In this document: positions 1 to 5,775 of the stretch, piece after piece
Layout: each line of letters begins with the position of its first letter
How positions within the stretch are numbered: position 1 is the first letter of the stretch
Origin: Cyanobacteria bacterium OH_CFB_184
GTDB lineage: Bacteria > Cyanobacteriota > Vampirovibrionia > Gastranaerophilales > Gastranaerophilaceae
Length of the DNA stretch: 5,775 bases
Assembly: GCA_023414155.1 (NCBI GenBank)
Contig: JAEZOG010000101.1
Coordinates: 1-5,775 of the forward strand
Reading direction: 5' to 3'
The notes under the pieces: model-generated
Told to the model about the DNA's origin: nothing
What the model saw: only the letters and a program-made list of their open reading frames with translations
Database searches by the model: none
Made by a program: the position numbers and the translations under genes

Positions 1-438
1 ATGCTTGATCCGTCTACTGGGACGAATGTGCCTGTTATCGGTGAGTTTTACGTTATGATGACGACGATTTTATTCCTGGTTTTAGATGCTCATAAATGGT
101 TATTTGCAGCTGTTTATCAGAGTTTTATAAAAATACCGCCAGGTATAGAACTGCCGTTTTCACCTATCTTGGTGCAGCAAGTTTTGCACCTTTCATCTAA
201 GATTTTTAGTATTGCATTAAGTTTAGTATTGCCGATTTTTTGCGTGTTGTTTGTGCTTGAGGTTCTTATTGGAGTTCTTGCAAAAATGATTCCGCAAATG
301 AATATCTTTATGGTTGCGATACCTTTAAAAATATACGTAGGTTTGTTGTTGATGATAATGTTCTTGTCGCCGATGGCAAATTATATAAGTAATAATATAC
401 AAAGCCACATGACTACGGTTATGAATATGTTTATGTGA
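1..438 (+). CDS. fliR: Flagellar export gate protein FliR, C-terminal part (5' truncated by window edge)
   Basis: FliR is an inner-membrane protein that, with FliP and FliQ, forms the export channel of the flagellar type III secretion apparatus. Only the last 145 residues are present. Full FliR proteins are about 250-260 residues, so roughly 110 residues are missing, and the ATG at base 1 is very probably an internal methionine. The visible part begins with the typical DP-x-TGT-x-VPVIGEF segment. Hydrophobic segments follow at about 16-38, 66-93 and 104-128 (fragment numbering). The conserved loop PQMNIF (residues 99-104), followed by a P-x-K at 108-110, is a family hallmark. Injectisome homologues (SctT) share this fold, but the flhB and flhA neighbours support the flagellar assignment. 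It ends in TGA at 436-438, six bases before flhB, and the flhB ribosome-binding site overlaps that stop, suggesting translational coupling. Confidence 0.95.
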   Translation: MLDPSTGTNVPVIGEFYVMMTTILFLVLDAHKWLFAAVYQSFIKIPPGIELPFSPILVQQVLHLSSKIFSIALSLVLPIFCVLFVLEVLIGVLAKMIPQMNIFMVAIPLKIYVGLLLMIMFLSPMANYISNNIQSHMTTVMNMFM

Positions 439-440
439 GG
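437..440 (+). promoter_or_regulatory. Ribosome-binding site of flhB overlapping the fliR stop codon
   Basis: A GAGG Shine-Dalgarno core lies at 437-440, partly inside the fliR TGA (436-438) and four bases before the flhB ATG at 445. The spacing is short but workable. Placing the site on the upstream stop codon fits coupled translation of fliR and flhB. Confidence 0.6.
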
Positions 441-444
441 ATAA

Positions 445-1518
445 ATGAGCGCAGAAAAGACTGAAGACGCCACCCCCAAGCGGCGAGAGCAGGAGAAGAA
501 AAAAGGTAATATATCAAAAAGTCAGGACTTAAGCGCTGCCCTGACACTTTCTGTTGGAGTCGGTCTTTTAGTTGCTATGTCGCAAGGGATTTTGCAGGAT
601 TTAAAAACCCTTTGTTATTACACCTTTACTCATTTAAATCCAAAGTCTATTGAAACAGATGATATTATAGGGTTGTTGGCTCCGTATTTTGATATTGTTG
701 CAAAAATAACTCTTCCTTTTTTGCTTACATTAATGATCTTAGGAGCTGTAGTAGTCAGGTTACAGGTCGGCAGTTTGTTTGCTGTTGAAAAACTAAAACC
801 GGATGCATCAAAATTGACTCCTTCATCTATTTTGCAAGGTTTAAAAAAGATGCTTAACCCATTTGAAGTTAAAAATATTGTTGAGCTTACAAAGAATTGT
901 TTGAAAGTTCTGGTAGTCGGAAGTTGTGGTTATTCAGTCATAAACTCTCGTAAAGAAGAGCTATTTGGTCTTGTCGGTGTAGATATACCGACGGCATTTA
1001 TGGTTTTAGGCAGCATTTTGGTAGAAATGCTTACGAATATGTGCGTTGTAATGCTTATAATCGGTTTGATAGATAAAAAATATCAGGATTATACATTCAA
1101 TAAGTCTATTAAAATGTCTAAACAAGAAATCAGGGATGAGTGGAAAAATACAGACGGTGACCCTCACATTAAGGCAAAAATAAGATCCGCCCAGATGAAA
1201 ATGCTTCAACAAAAAATGATGAGTGCAATTCCTCAAGCAGACGTTGTTGTAACAAATCCTACACATTTTGCTGTTGCTATTAAGTACGACAGATTAAAGG
1301 CATCTGCTCCTATTGTAGTGGCTAAAGGTGTTGATTTTATGGCGTTTAAGATAAGAGAAATCGCACAGAATAATAAAGTGCCAATAGTGGAAAATAAACC
1401 GTTGGCTCGTTCCTTATACAAACTGGTACCGGTTGATGGTATAATACCACCAGATCTGTATGTAGCAGTAGCCGAAGTTCTGGCTTATGTATATAATAAG
1501 AATAAGGCTGAGGTTTGA
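445..1518 (+). CDS. flhB: Flagellar export switch protein FlhB
   Basis: FlhB is the membrane protein of the flagellar type III export gate that switches substrate class from rod/hook to filament proteins. It has 357 residues, normal for flagellar FlhB. The N-terminus carries the family start (EKTEDATPKRREQ, residues 4-16). Four membrane segments lie at about 31-50, 84-106, 147-166 and 182-209. The cytosolic linker has the conserved MSKQEIRDE-K-GDP stretch (224-240). The C-terminal domain contains the autocleavage motif N271-P272-T273-H274, where the family self-cleaves between Asn and Pro. It continues with VAIKYD (277-282), AKGVDFMAFKIRE (293-305) and ENKPLARSLYK (316-326), all typical. The motif is intact, so a functional switch is expected. 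The stop TGA at 1516-1518 is two bases before the proposed flhA start. No frameshift or odd composition is visible. Confidence 0.98.
   Translation: MSAEKTEDATPKRREQEKKKGNISKSQDLSAALTLSVGVGLLVAMSQGILQDLKTLCYYTFTHLNPKSIETDDIIGLLAPYFDIVAKITLPFLLTLMILGAVVVRLQVGSLFAVEKLKPDASKLTPSSILQGLKKMLNPFEVKNIVELTKNCLKVLVVGSCGYSVINSRKEELFGLVGVDIPTAFMVLGSILVEMLTNMCVVMLIIGLIDKKYQDYTFNKSIKMSKQEIRDEWKNTDGDPHIKAKIRSAQMKMLQQKMMSAIPQADVVVTNPTHFAVAIKYDRLKASAPIVVAKGVDFMAFKIREIAQNNKVPIVENKPLARSLYKLVPVDGIIPPDLYVAVAEVLAYVYNKNKAEV
1510..1513 (+). promoter_or_regulatory. Ribosome-binding site deciding the flhA start
   Basis: GAGG at 1510-1513, within the last codons of flhB, sits seven bases before the ATG at 1521. An upstream in-frame TTG at 1515 would have only one base of spacing, so this site favours ATG 1521 as the true start of flhA. 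Confidence 0.75.
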
Positions 1519-1520
1519 TA

Positions 1521-3635
1521 ATGAATTTTGGCAGTTTATCGAGTTTGTTAAGAAATAATGACGTGGTTTTGGCCATAGGCCTTGTCATTATTGTTTGCAT
1601 GATGGTTTTACCTTTGCCTGCTCCTTTGTTGGATTTTCTTTTAACAATAAATATTTCGTTATCTATCATTATCATGTTGGTTTCTCTTTTTACAAAAGAG
1701 CCTCTTGATTACTCAACTTTTCCTGTTATCTTACTTATTTCAACAGTCTTTAGATTGGGTTTGAACGTAAGTTCAACAAGATTGATTTTGTTATACGGTG
1801 AAGCCGGTGATGTTATTCATTCATTTGGTGAATTTGTTGTCGGCGGAAATTACGTTGTTGGTTTCATCTTGTTTGCAATTCTTGTAATTATCAACTTTAT
1901 GGTAATCACAGGCGGTGCCGGCAGGGTTGCAGAAGTATCTGCAAGATTTACATTGGATAGTATGCCGGGTAAACAATTGAGTATCGACGCTGATTTAAAC
2001 TCGGGCTTGATTAATGAAGAACAAGCAAAAGCAAAAAGAAGAAAATTAGAACGTGAAGCTGATTTTTACGGAACTATGGACGGTGCTTCAAAGTTCGTTA
2101 AAGGTGATGCTACAGCTGGTATTTTGATTACTGTTGTAAATATTGTTGCAGGTTTAATTATCGGTATATGGCAGTTAAAAATGGATGTTATGACTGCTTT
2201 AAGCACATTCACAATCTTAACTGTAGGTGATGGTCTTGTTTCTCAAATTCCTGCATTGTTGATATCTTTTGCAACAGGTTTGATTATTTCAAGAGCAGCA
2301 GGTCAGGATACTTCTTTAGGAGAGGATATTCAAAAAGAAATGTTTTCAAATCCTATGGTTTTATCAGTTGTTAGTGTTTTGTTATTCTTCTTAGCTCTTG
2401 TTCCTGGTATGCCGACATTACCGTTTATGCTAGTAGCATCAATAGTTGGCTACGTTGCGTATAATAAAAATAATGAAAAGAAAAAGAAACTGCAAGATGA
2501 TGCTATTGCTAAAGAAGAAGCAGCTAAAGCAGAAAAACTAGATAAAGTCGCAAAGAAAAGAAAAAAAGCAACAAGAGAAAGTGTGCTTGAGCTTCTTGCT
2601 ATTGAAGCTATAGAAATAGAAATCGGTTACAGACTGGTTACTCTGTTAGATGCAGAGCAAGGTGGAGACCTTTTAGAGAGAATAGCGCAGATAAGAAGAC
2701 AGACCGCATTAGACTTAGGTATTGTTCTTCCTTCGATCAGAGTCAGAGATAACTTGCAGCTTCCTCCAAATAATTATCAAGTTAAATTAAAAGGTGTGCC
2801 GATAGAGTCAGGCGAAATCTATGTAGATAGATTTTTGGCTATGAATTCAATGGGTGTTGATGATGATCCGAATATTCAGGGTATTAACGCAATAGAACCT
2901 GCTTTTGGGCTTCCTGCTATTTGGGTTGAAGAAAAAGATAAAGAATACGTTGAGATGCAAGGGTATACAGTCGTCAGCCCTTCTGCTGTTATTTCTACCC
3001 ATATTACAGAAATAATTAAGAAAAACGCATCAGAAATTCTTTCAAGAGCTGATGTACAGCAGCTTATTGATAATCTTAAAAAAGAAGTTTCAGAAGAATA
3101 CGTCAATGATCTTATGAAAGAAATCAGTGCGGCAGAAGTTCAGCAAGTAGTTCAAAACCTTTTAAAAGAACGTTTGTCTGTAAGAGATTTAAAAACTATA
3201 CTCGAGGTTATAAGCTTGCAGTCTAAAATAAGCAGAAACCCTGATTTCTTAACAGAACAAGTCAGACAAGCTCTTGCAAGAAGCATATGTAAACAAAATC
3301 TTTCTGATACAGGAGAGCTTTTGGTTATTACGCTTGCACCTGATGTAGAGAATACTATCGCTCAAGGAGTTAGTCCTGACGGGCAAAGTTTAATGTTGGA
3401 TCCTGATTTTACTAAAAAATTATTGGATAATTTAAATTATGAACTTGAAAAATCTATAACAAATTATGGAAGTCAGCCTGTAATCCTTTGTTCTTCACCA
3501 ATAAGGCTTCCTTTTAGAAGATTAATTGAAAGAACATATCCACAAATCTCAGTTATGTCGTATAATGAAATCAGTAATAATACAAAGGCAAAAGCCGTAG
3601 GTGTGGTTCAGGTAAATACTAGAGCAGCTGTATAA
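1521..3635 (+). CDS. flhA: Flagellar export gate protein FlhA (FHIPEP family)
   Basis: FlhA is the largest flagellar export-gate protein. Its membrane part couples export to the proton motive force, and its cytosolic C-terminal part forms a nonameric ring that docks chaperone-substrate complexes. With the start at ATG 1521 it has 704 residues, close to the family norm of about 680-700. About eight membrane segments lie in residues 15-315. The conserved FRLGLNVSSTRLIL (77-90) and VITGGAGRVAEVSARFTLDS (128-147) are strong family signatures. The cytosolic loop at 148-198 includes EREADFYGTMDGASKFVKGD, ending in D196, probably the counterpart of the essential acidic residue known in Salmonella FlhA (alignment from memory). 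A lysine/alanine-rich linker (about 317-352) leads to the cytosolic domain (about 353-704), which carries GVPIESGEIY (425-434) and a typical C-terminal SSPIRLPFRRL. The reading frame also permits a TTG at 1515, rejected on spacing. Confidence 0.98.
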   Translation: MNFGSLSSLLRNNDVVLAIGLVIIVCMMVLPLPAPLLDFLLTINISLSIIIMLVSLFTKEPLDYSTFPVILLISTVFRLGLNVSSTRLILLYGEAGDVIHSFGEFVVGGNYVVGFILFAILVIINFMVITGGAGRVAEVSARFTLDSMPGKQLSIDADLNSGLINEEQAKAKRRKLEREADFYGTMDGASKFVKGDATAGILITVVNIVAGLIIGIWQLKMDVMTALSTFTILTVGDGLVSQIPALLISFATGLIISRAAGQDTSLGEDIQKEMFSNPMVLSVVSVLLFFLALVPGMPTLPFMLVASIVGYVAYNKNNEKKKKLQDDAIAKEEAAKAEKLDKVAKKRKKATRESVLELLAIEAIEIEIGYRLVTLLDAEQGGDLLERIAQIRRQTALDLGIVLPSIRVRDNLQLPPNNYQVKLKGVPIESGEIYVDRFLAMNSMGVDDDPNIQGINAIEPAFGLPAIWVEEKDKEYVEMQGYTVVSPSAVISTHITEIIKKNASEILSRADVQQLIDNLKKEVSEEYVNDLMKEISAAEVQQVVQNLLKERLSVRDLKTILEVISLQSKISRNPDFLTEQVRQALARSICKQNLSDTGELLVITLAPDVENTIAQGVSPDGQSLMLDPDFTKKLLDNLNYELEKSITNYGSQPVILCSSPIRLPFRRLIERTYPQISVMSYNEISNNTKAKAVGVVQVNTRAAV

Positions 3636-3646
3636 GGTAAATAAGT

Positions 3647-4240
3647 ATGAGAAATTATATTCAAAAAAATAAAGAATTTAAAATCATTCCAAAAGATATC
3701 AAAGGTGCAACAAGATGTTGTATTGTAGATGTATTGGACGGCTCTTTTGATGTTCAGCTTAAAACTGACGAGAAATATAATATTAATGAAACAGTTGAGC
3801 TTTTTTCTATAACACCGCAAGGACTTTTGTATTTTGAAACATTAATATCTGATGTAAATCAAAATAATATTAAGCTTTTATACCCGATTTCTCATAAATT
3901 TCTGCAAAGAAGAGAGTATTCAAGGGTGGATTTTGCAAAAAATATTTTCCTAAAAGAGAACAATACAGAAAATAATATTAAAGCTTCAATTCTTGATATT
4001 AGCGCAGGTGGTATGAAAATCAGTGCTTTTGAAGAATTGAGTATCAATAAGGATTATCAAATTAATTTTGAAATAGATAGAAGCATCCAAATCGATTGCT
4101 TGTTCCAGCCAATAAGAATAGAAGCTGATTCTATGAATGGATATACTGTGTCAGGACGATTTAAATTGCTAAAAAATATTGATAGAATATCACTAGTTCA
4201 GTTCTGTTTTAAAAAGCAGATGGAAAACCAAAATAAATAA
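3647..4240 (+). CDS. PilZ-domain protein, probable c-di-GMP effector (YcgR-like layout)
   Basis: This soluble protein of 197 residues has no signal peptide or membrane helix. The N-terminal half (about 1-82) is a beta-rich region in the position of the YcgR N-terminal domain. The PilZ domain begins with QRREYSR (87-93), which holds the R89-x3-R93 motif. It continues with DISAGG (117-122), matching the D/N-x-S-x-x-G motif. These two motifs make up the c-di-GMP binding site in the family, and both are intact, so binding is expected. The C-terminal end (about 176-197) ends in a helix of the VQFCFKKQ type, common after PilZ domains. YcgR-like proteins slow or bias the flagellar motor when c-di-GMP is high. 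The position 11 bases after flhA suggests a motor or export role, but this is inference. A Shine-Dalgarno TAAGG at 3633-3637, overlapping the flhA stop, lies nine bases before the ATG. Confidence 0.88.
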   Translation: MRNYIQKNKEFKIIPKDIKGATRCCIVDVLDGSFDVQLKTDEKYNINETVELFSITPQGLLYFETLISDVNQNNIKLLYPISHKFLQRREYSRVDFAKNIFLKENNTENNIKASILDISAGGMKISAFEELSINKDYQINFEIDRSIQIDCLFQPIRIEADSMNGYTVSGRFKLLKNIDRISLVQFCFKKQMENQNK

Positions 4241-4255
4241 TACAGGAATGATTAT

Positions 4256-4456
4256 ATGTATTCAAAATCAATAGCACTTTTTTTGATGAGCTTGTCATTA
4301 GTTGTGTTGTGTTTGGTTATTTTTATTAATGCGTTTTCATTTGATTGTTTAGTGATAAAGTATACTCTTTTAAGAGTATTACCTTGCTCTTTAATATTAG
4401 GATTGTTAGGATTTTTAATCGGTAGAATTTTGGATTATGCAAATTATAAAAAATAG
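4256..4456 (+). CDS. Small two-helix membrane protein of unknown function
   Basis: I do not recognise this 66-residue protein. It has two strongly hydrophobic segments, about 5-27 and 38-57. Between them is a short polar link containing D30 and K36, and the tail is basic and soluble (R57, D60, K65, K66). The second helix contains closely spaced glycines, G49, G52 and G56, with a G-x3-G pattern (52-56) often used for helix packing. There are three cysteines (19, 31, 44), none in an obvious metal motif. It is probably real: AGGA at 4244-4247 stands eight bases before the ATG, it starts 15 bases after the PilZ stop, and the next gene begins inside its last codons. The charge pattern (K4 before helix 1, RILDYANYKK-like tail after helix 2) fits both ends in the cytoplasm. 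A role as a partner of the kinase or of the flagellar export gate is possible but unsupported. Confidence 0.75.
   Translation: MYSKSIALFLMSLSLVVLCLVIFINAFSFDCLVIKYTLLRVLPCSLILGLLGFLIGRILDYANYKK
4362..4379 (+). repeat. Perfect inverted repeat inside the small membrane-protein gene
   Basis: ATACTCTT (4362-4369) and AAGAGTAT (4372-4379) are exact reverse complements separated by TT. As RNA this could form a seven-pair stem with a four-base loop, but it is AU-rich and not followed by a U tract, so it is not a convincing terminator. As DNA it has the shape of a dimer-binding site, and the TATACT at 4361-4366 resembles a -10 box. I find no well-placed -35 box, the nearest TTGATT (4341-4346) being only 14 bases away. 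It lies within coding sequence and may be chance in AT-rich DNA. Confidence 0.35.
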
Positions 4457-5775
4457 TCTTGTGTTTAAAAATATAAAAAAAGAACTAAAAGAAATCGCGA
4501 CATTGAGATTTCTAAAAGAAAGACGTCTTAGTTTTGAATTTGCATTTTCAACCAGTATAGTTATCGTTTTTATAGTCCTTTTTATGGGCTGGTATATTGT
4601 TAAAGCTACCGATAAGTTTAAAGAAGGTATGGATAACCAGAGAGAAAAAACAAGCGTTGCAGTTGCATCAACTATTGTTAACTATGTGGCATCTGATATT
4701 GGAATCCAAAAATATCAAGATATTTATAAGAAAATTCAATATCCAATGTCAGAAAAAGTTATCGCGTATTTCATTGTATATGACAGAAACACTGGTAAAG
4801 TTGTTTTTTCAACACATTCTCCAAATGTAATATTTGTAAAAAATTCAAAAGTCGTTGCAGGTGTTGCAGCCCCAAAAAACATACGTGAGGCATCATACGT
4901 GATTAGTGAACGTGATCATTATCGTATCTTTGTCGGCTTTTTTGAAGATAAAAATTTAAAAACATTTTTTGATGCATTAGCAAAAGACCAAATGTTATTG
5001 GTTTCATTGTTTGTATTTATAGGTCTTTGGCTTTCCTATTCTCTTTCTAATAAAATCTTAAGCCCTATAAAAGCATTAATTCAAGCTACAAGTGAATTTG
5101 AGCAAGGTGACTTATCTAACCGAGTTGAAAAAACCTCATATAGAGAGATAAATGAACTTGTAGAATCTTATAACTCTATGGCAGATGCCCTTCAACGTTT
5201 GTATAGTTCTATGGAACACAAAGTACAAGAGAGAACCAGACAGTTAGAAGAAGCATACAAAGAGCTTCAAAGTACTCAGGCAATGATGGTCCACTCTGAA
5301 AAAATGAAATCATTAGGTGAGCTTGTTGCAGGTATTATGCACGAAATTAATAACCCGATCAACTTTATATATGGCAACTTGAGTCACTTGAGCAATTACT
5401 CTTCTGATTTGATTAACATAATTGAAACCTATTCTGAGCTTTCAGAATATTTATCACCAGAAAAGAAAAAAGTTGTAGAAGATTTGAAAAAAGAAATAGA
5501 TTACGAATTTTTGAAATCTGATTTGCCTGACCTTATAAGAAGTTGTAGAGAAGGTACAGAAAGAACAAGAAACATCGTTTTGGATTTGAAAAACTTCTCA
5601 AGAATGGAAGAGGTTGCTCTTACAAATGTTGATCTGCCAAAAGAAATAGAAACAACATTAAATATTCTTCTCAATAAATTCAAAAATAAAATCACTGTTC
5701 ATAAAGAATATCAAGAAGATCTCCCAAAAATCGAAGCATACGGAGGTCAATTAAATCAAGTAATCATGAATATAC
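4437..5775 (+). CDS. Membrane sensor histidine kinase, cyanobacterial-style HAMP/HEINNP type (3' truncated by window edge)
   Basis: This gene encodes the first 446 residues of a sensor kinase and is open to the window end. After a basic cytosolic N-terminus, membrane helix 1 lies at about 35-55 and helix 2 at about 186-203. The roughly 130 residues between them form an extracytoplasmic sensor, with a strand-turn-strand IAYFIVYDRNTGKVVFS (109-125) resembling Cache/PAS-like folds (inference). A HAMP domain (about 205-257, with P210) and a coiled coil (about 256-290) follow. The H-box SLGELVAGIMHEINNP puts the phospho-accepting histidine at H302. A long insert precedes the second dimerisation helix, RTRNIVLDLKNFSRM (376-390). 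The ATPase domain is only entered: the start of the N-box, GGQLNQVIMNI, ends at the edge, so ATP-binding motifs and any receiver domain are unseen. ATG 4437 is the first start after an in-frame stop at 4416 and overlaps the previous gene by 20 bases. It lacks a clear Shine-Dalgarno, so coupling is likely; GTG 4461 is an alternative. Confidence 0.93.
   Translation, partial: MQIIKNSLVFKNIKKELKEIATLRFLKERRLSFEFAFSTSIVIVFIVLFMGWYIVKATDKFKEGMDNQREKTSVAVASTIVNYVASDIGIQKYQDIYKKIQYPMSEKVIAYFIVYDRNTGKVVFSTHSPNVIFVKNSKVVAGVAAPKNIREASYVISERDHYRIFVGFFEDKNLKTFFDALAKDQMLLVSLFVFIGLWLSYSLSNKILSPIKALIQATSEFEQGDLSNRVEKTSYREINELVESYNSMADALQRLYSSMEHKVQERTRQLEEAYKELQSTQAMMVHSEKMKSLGELVAGIMHEINNPINFIYGNLSHLSNYSSDLINIIETYSELSEYLSPEKKKVVEDLKKEIDYEFLKSDLPDLIRSCREGTERTRNIVLDLKNFSRMEEVALTNVDLPKEIETTLNILLNKFKNKITVHKEYQEDLPKIEAYGGQLNQVIMNI

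Noticed and set aside
1..438. Reading the ATG at base 1 as the true start of a short 145-residue protein
   Set aside because: The sequence matches the C-terminal half of FliR, the family is about 250-260 residues, and the window edge explains the missing part.
1346..1675. Minus-strand open frame of 109 codons across the flhB/flhA junction
   Set aside because: It lies opposite two strongly conserved plus-strand genes, its translation has no recognisable domain, and it is best explained as a shadow frame.
445..3635. Injectisome (virulence-type III) homologues SctU/SctV instead of flagellar FlhB/FlhA
   Set aside because: Overall sequence style and the FlhB linker match flagellar proteins, and the PilZ neighbour fits motility. 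No injectisome-specific gene is present.
3608..3820. Minus-strand open frame of 70 codons over the flhA end and PilZ start
   Set aside because: It would run against two well-supported genes and cover the PilZ ribosome-binding site. No domain is recognisable.
4362..4379. The inverted repeat as a rho-independent terminator
   Set aside because: It is AU-rich with a short stem, is followed by TACCTTGC instead of a U tract, and lies in the middle of a coding gene.
4597..4830. Plus-strand open frame of 77 codons
   Set aside because: It is out of frame within the kinase gene, whose own frame (from 4437) encodes membrane, HAMP and H-box features. The 77-codon product is a shadow.
5501..5695. Minus-strand open frame of 64 codons, opposite the kinase dimerisation region
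   Set aside because: It is a shadow of the conserved plus-strand kinase frame, with no independent start signal or domain.

Overview
The window is one tightly packed, plus-strand run of six genes from an AT-rich bacterial genome. It holds the 3' end of fliR, complete flhB and flhA, a PilZ-domain protein, an unrecognised 66-residue membrane protein, and the first 446 residues of a sensor histidine kinase that runs off the right edge. No intergenic gap exceeds 16 bases. Two junctions nearly touch (flhB/flhA, 2 bases apart; fliR/flhB, 6 bases apart), and the kinase start lies inside the small gene before it. I see no terminator, RNA gene, mobile element or CRISPR array, and no convincing promoter.

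Positions 1-3635 encode the core of the flagellar type III export gate. FliR closes the FliP/FliQ/FliR channel, FlhB is the autocleaving substrate-specificity switch, and FlhA is the proton-coupled export-gate protein with a large cytosolic docking domain. The order fliR-flhB-flhA is a common flagellar arrangement. The flagellar lengths and sequence style (FlhB of 357 residues with a NPTH cleavage site, FlhA of about 704 residues) point to a flagellum rather than a virulence injectisome.

Positions 3647-5775 look like a signalling module attached to the export operon. The PilZ protein has both c-di-GMP-binding motifs intact. The small two-helix protein has no function I recognise. The kinase has two membrane helices, a sensor domain of about 130 residues between them, a HAMP domain, a coiled coil and an HEINNP-type H-box. 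A reasonable inference is that motor output or flagellar gene expression is tuned by c-di-GMP and by a phosphorelay whose response regulator lies outside the window.

Taxonomy: the kinase core (HEINNP followed by a NFIYGNL-like stretch, then a long insert before RTRNIVLDLKNFSR) closely resembles a kinase style abundant in Cyanobacteria. Photosynthetic cyanobacteria lack flagella, so flagellar genes, AT richness and a cyanobacterial-style kinase together suggest a non-photosynthetic relative such as Vampirovibrionia/Melainabacteria (for example Gastranaerophilales). This is inferred from remembered family patterns, not from a search. TGA is used as stop by fliR and flhB, so the standard bacterial code applies.
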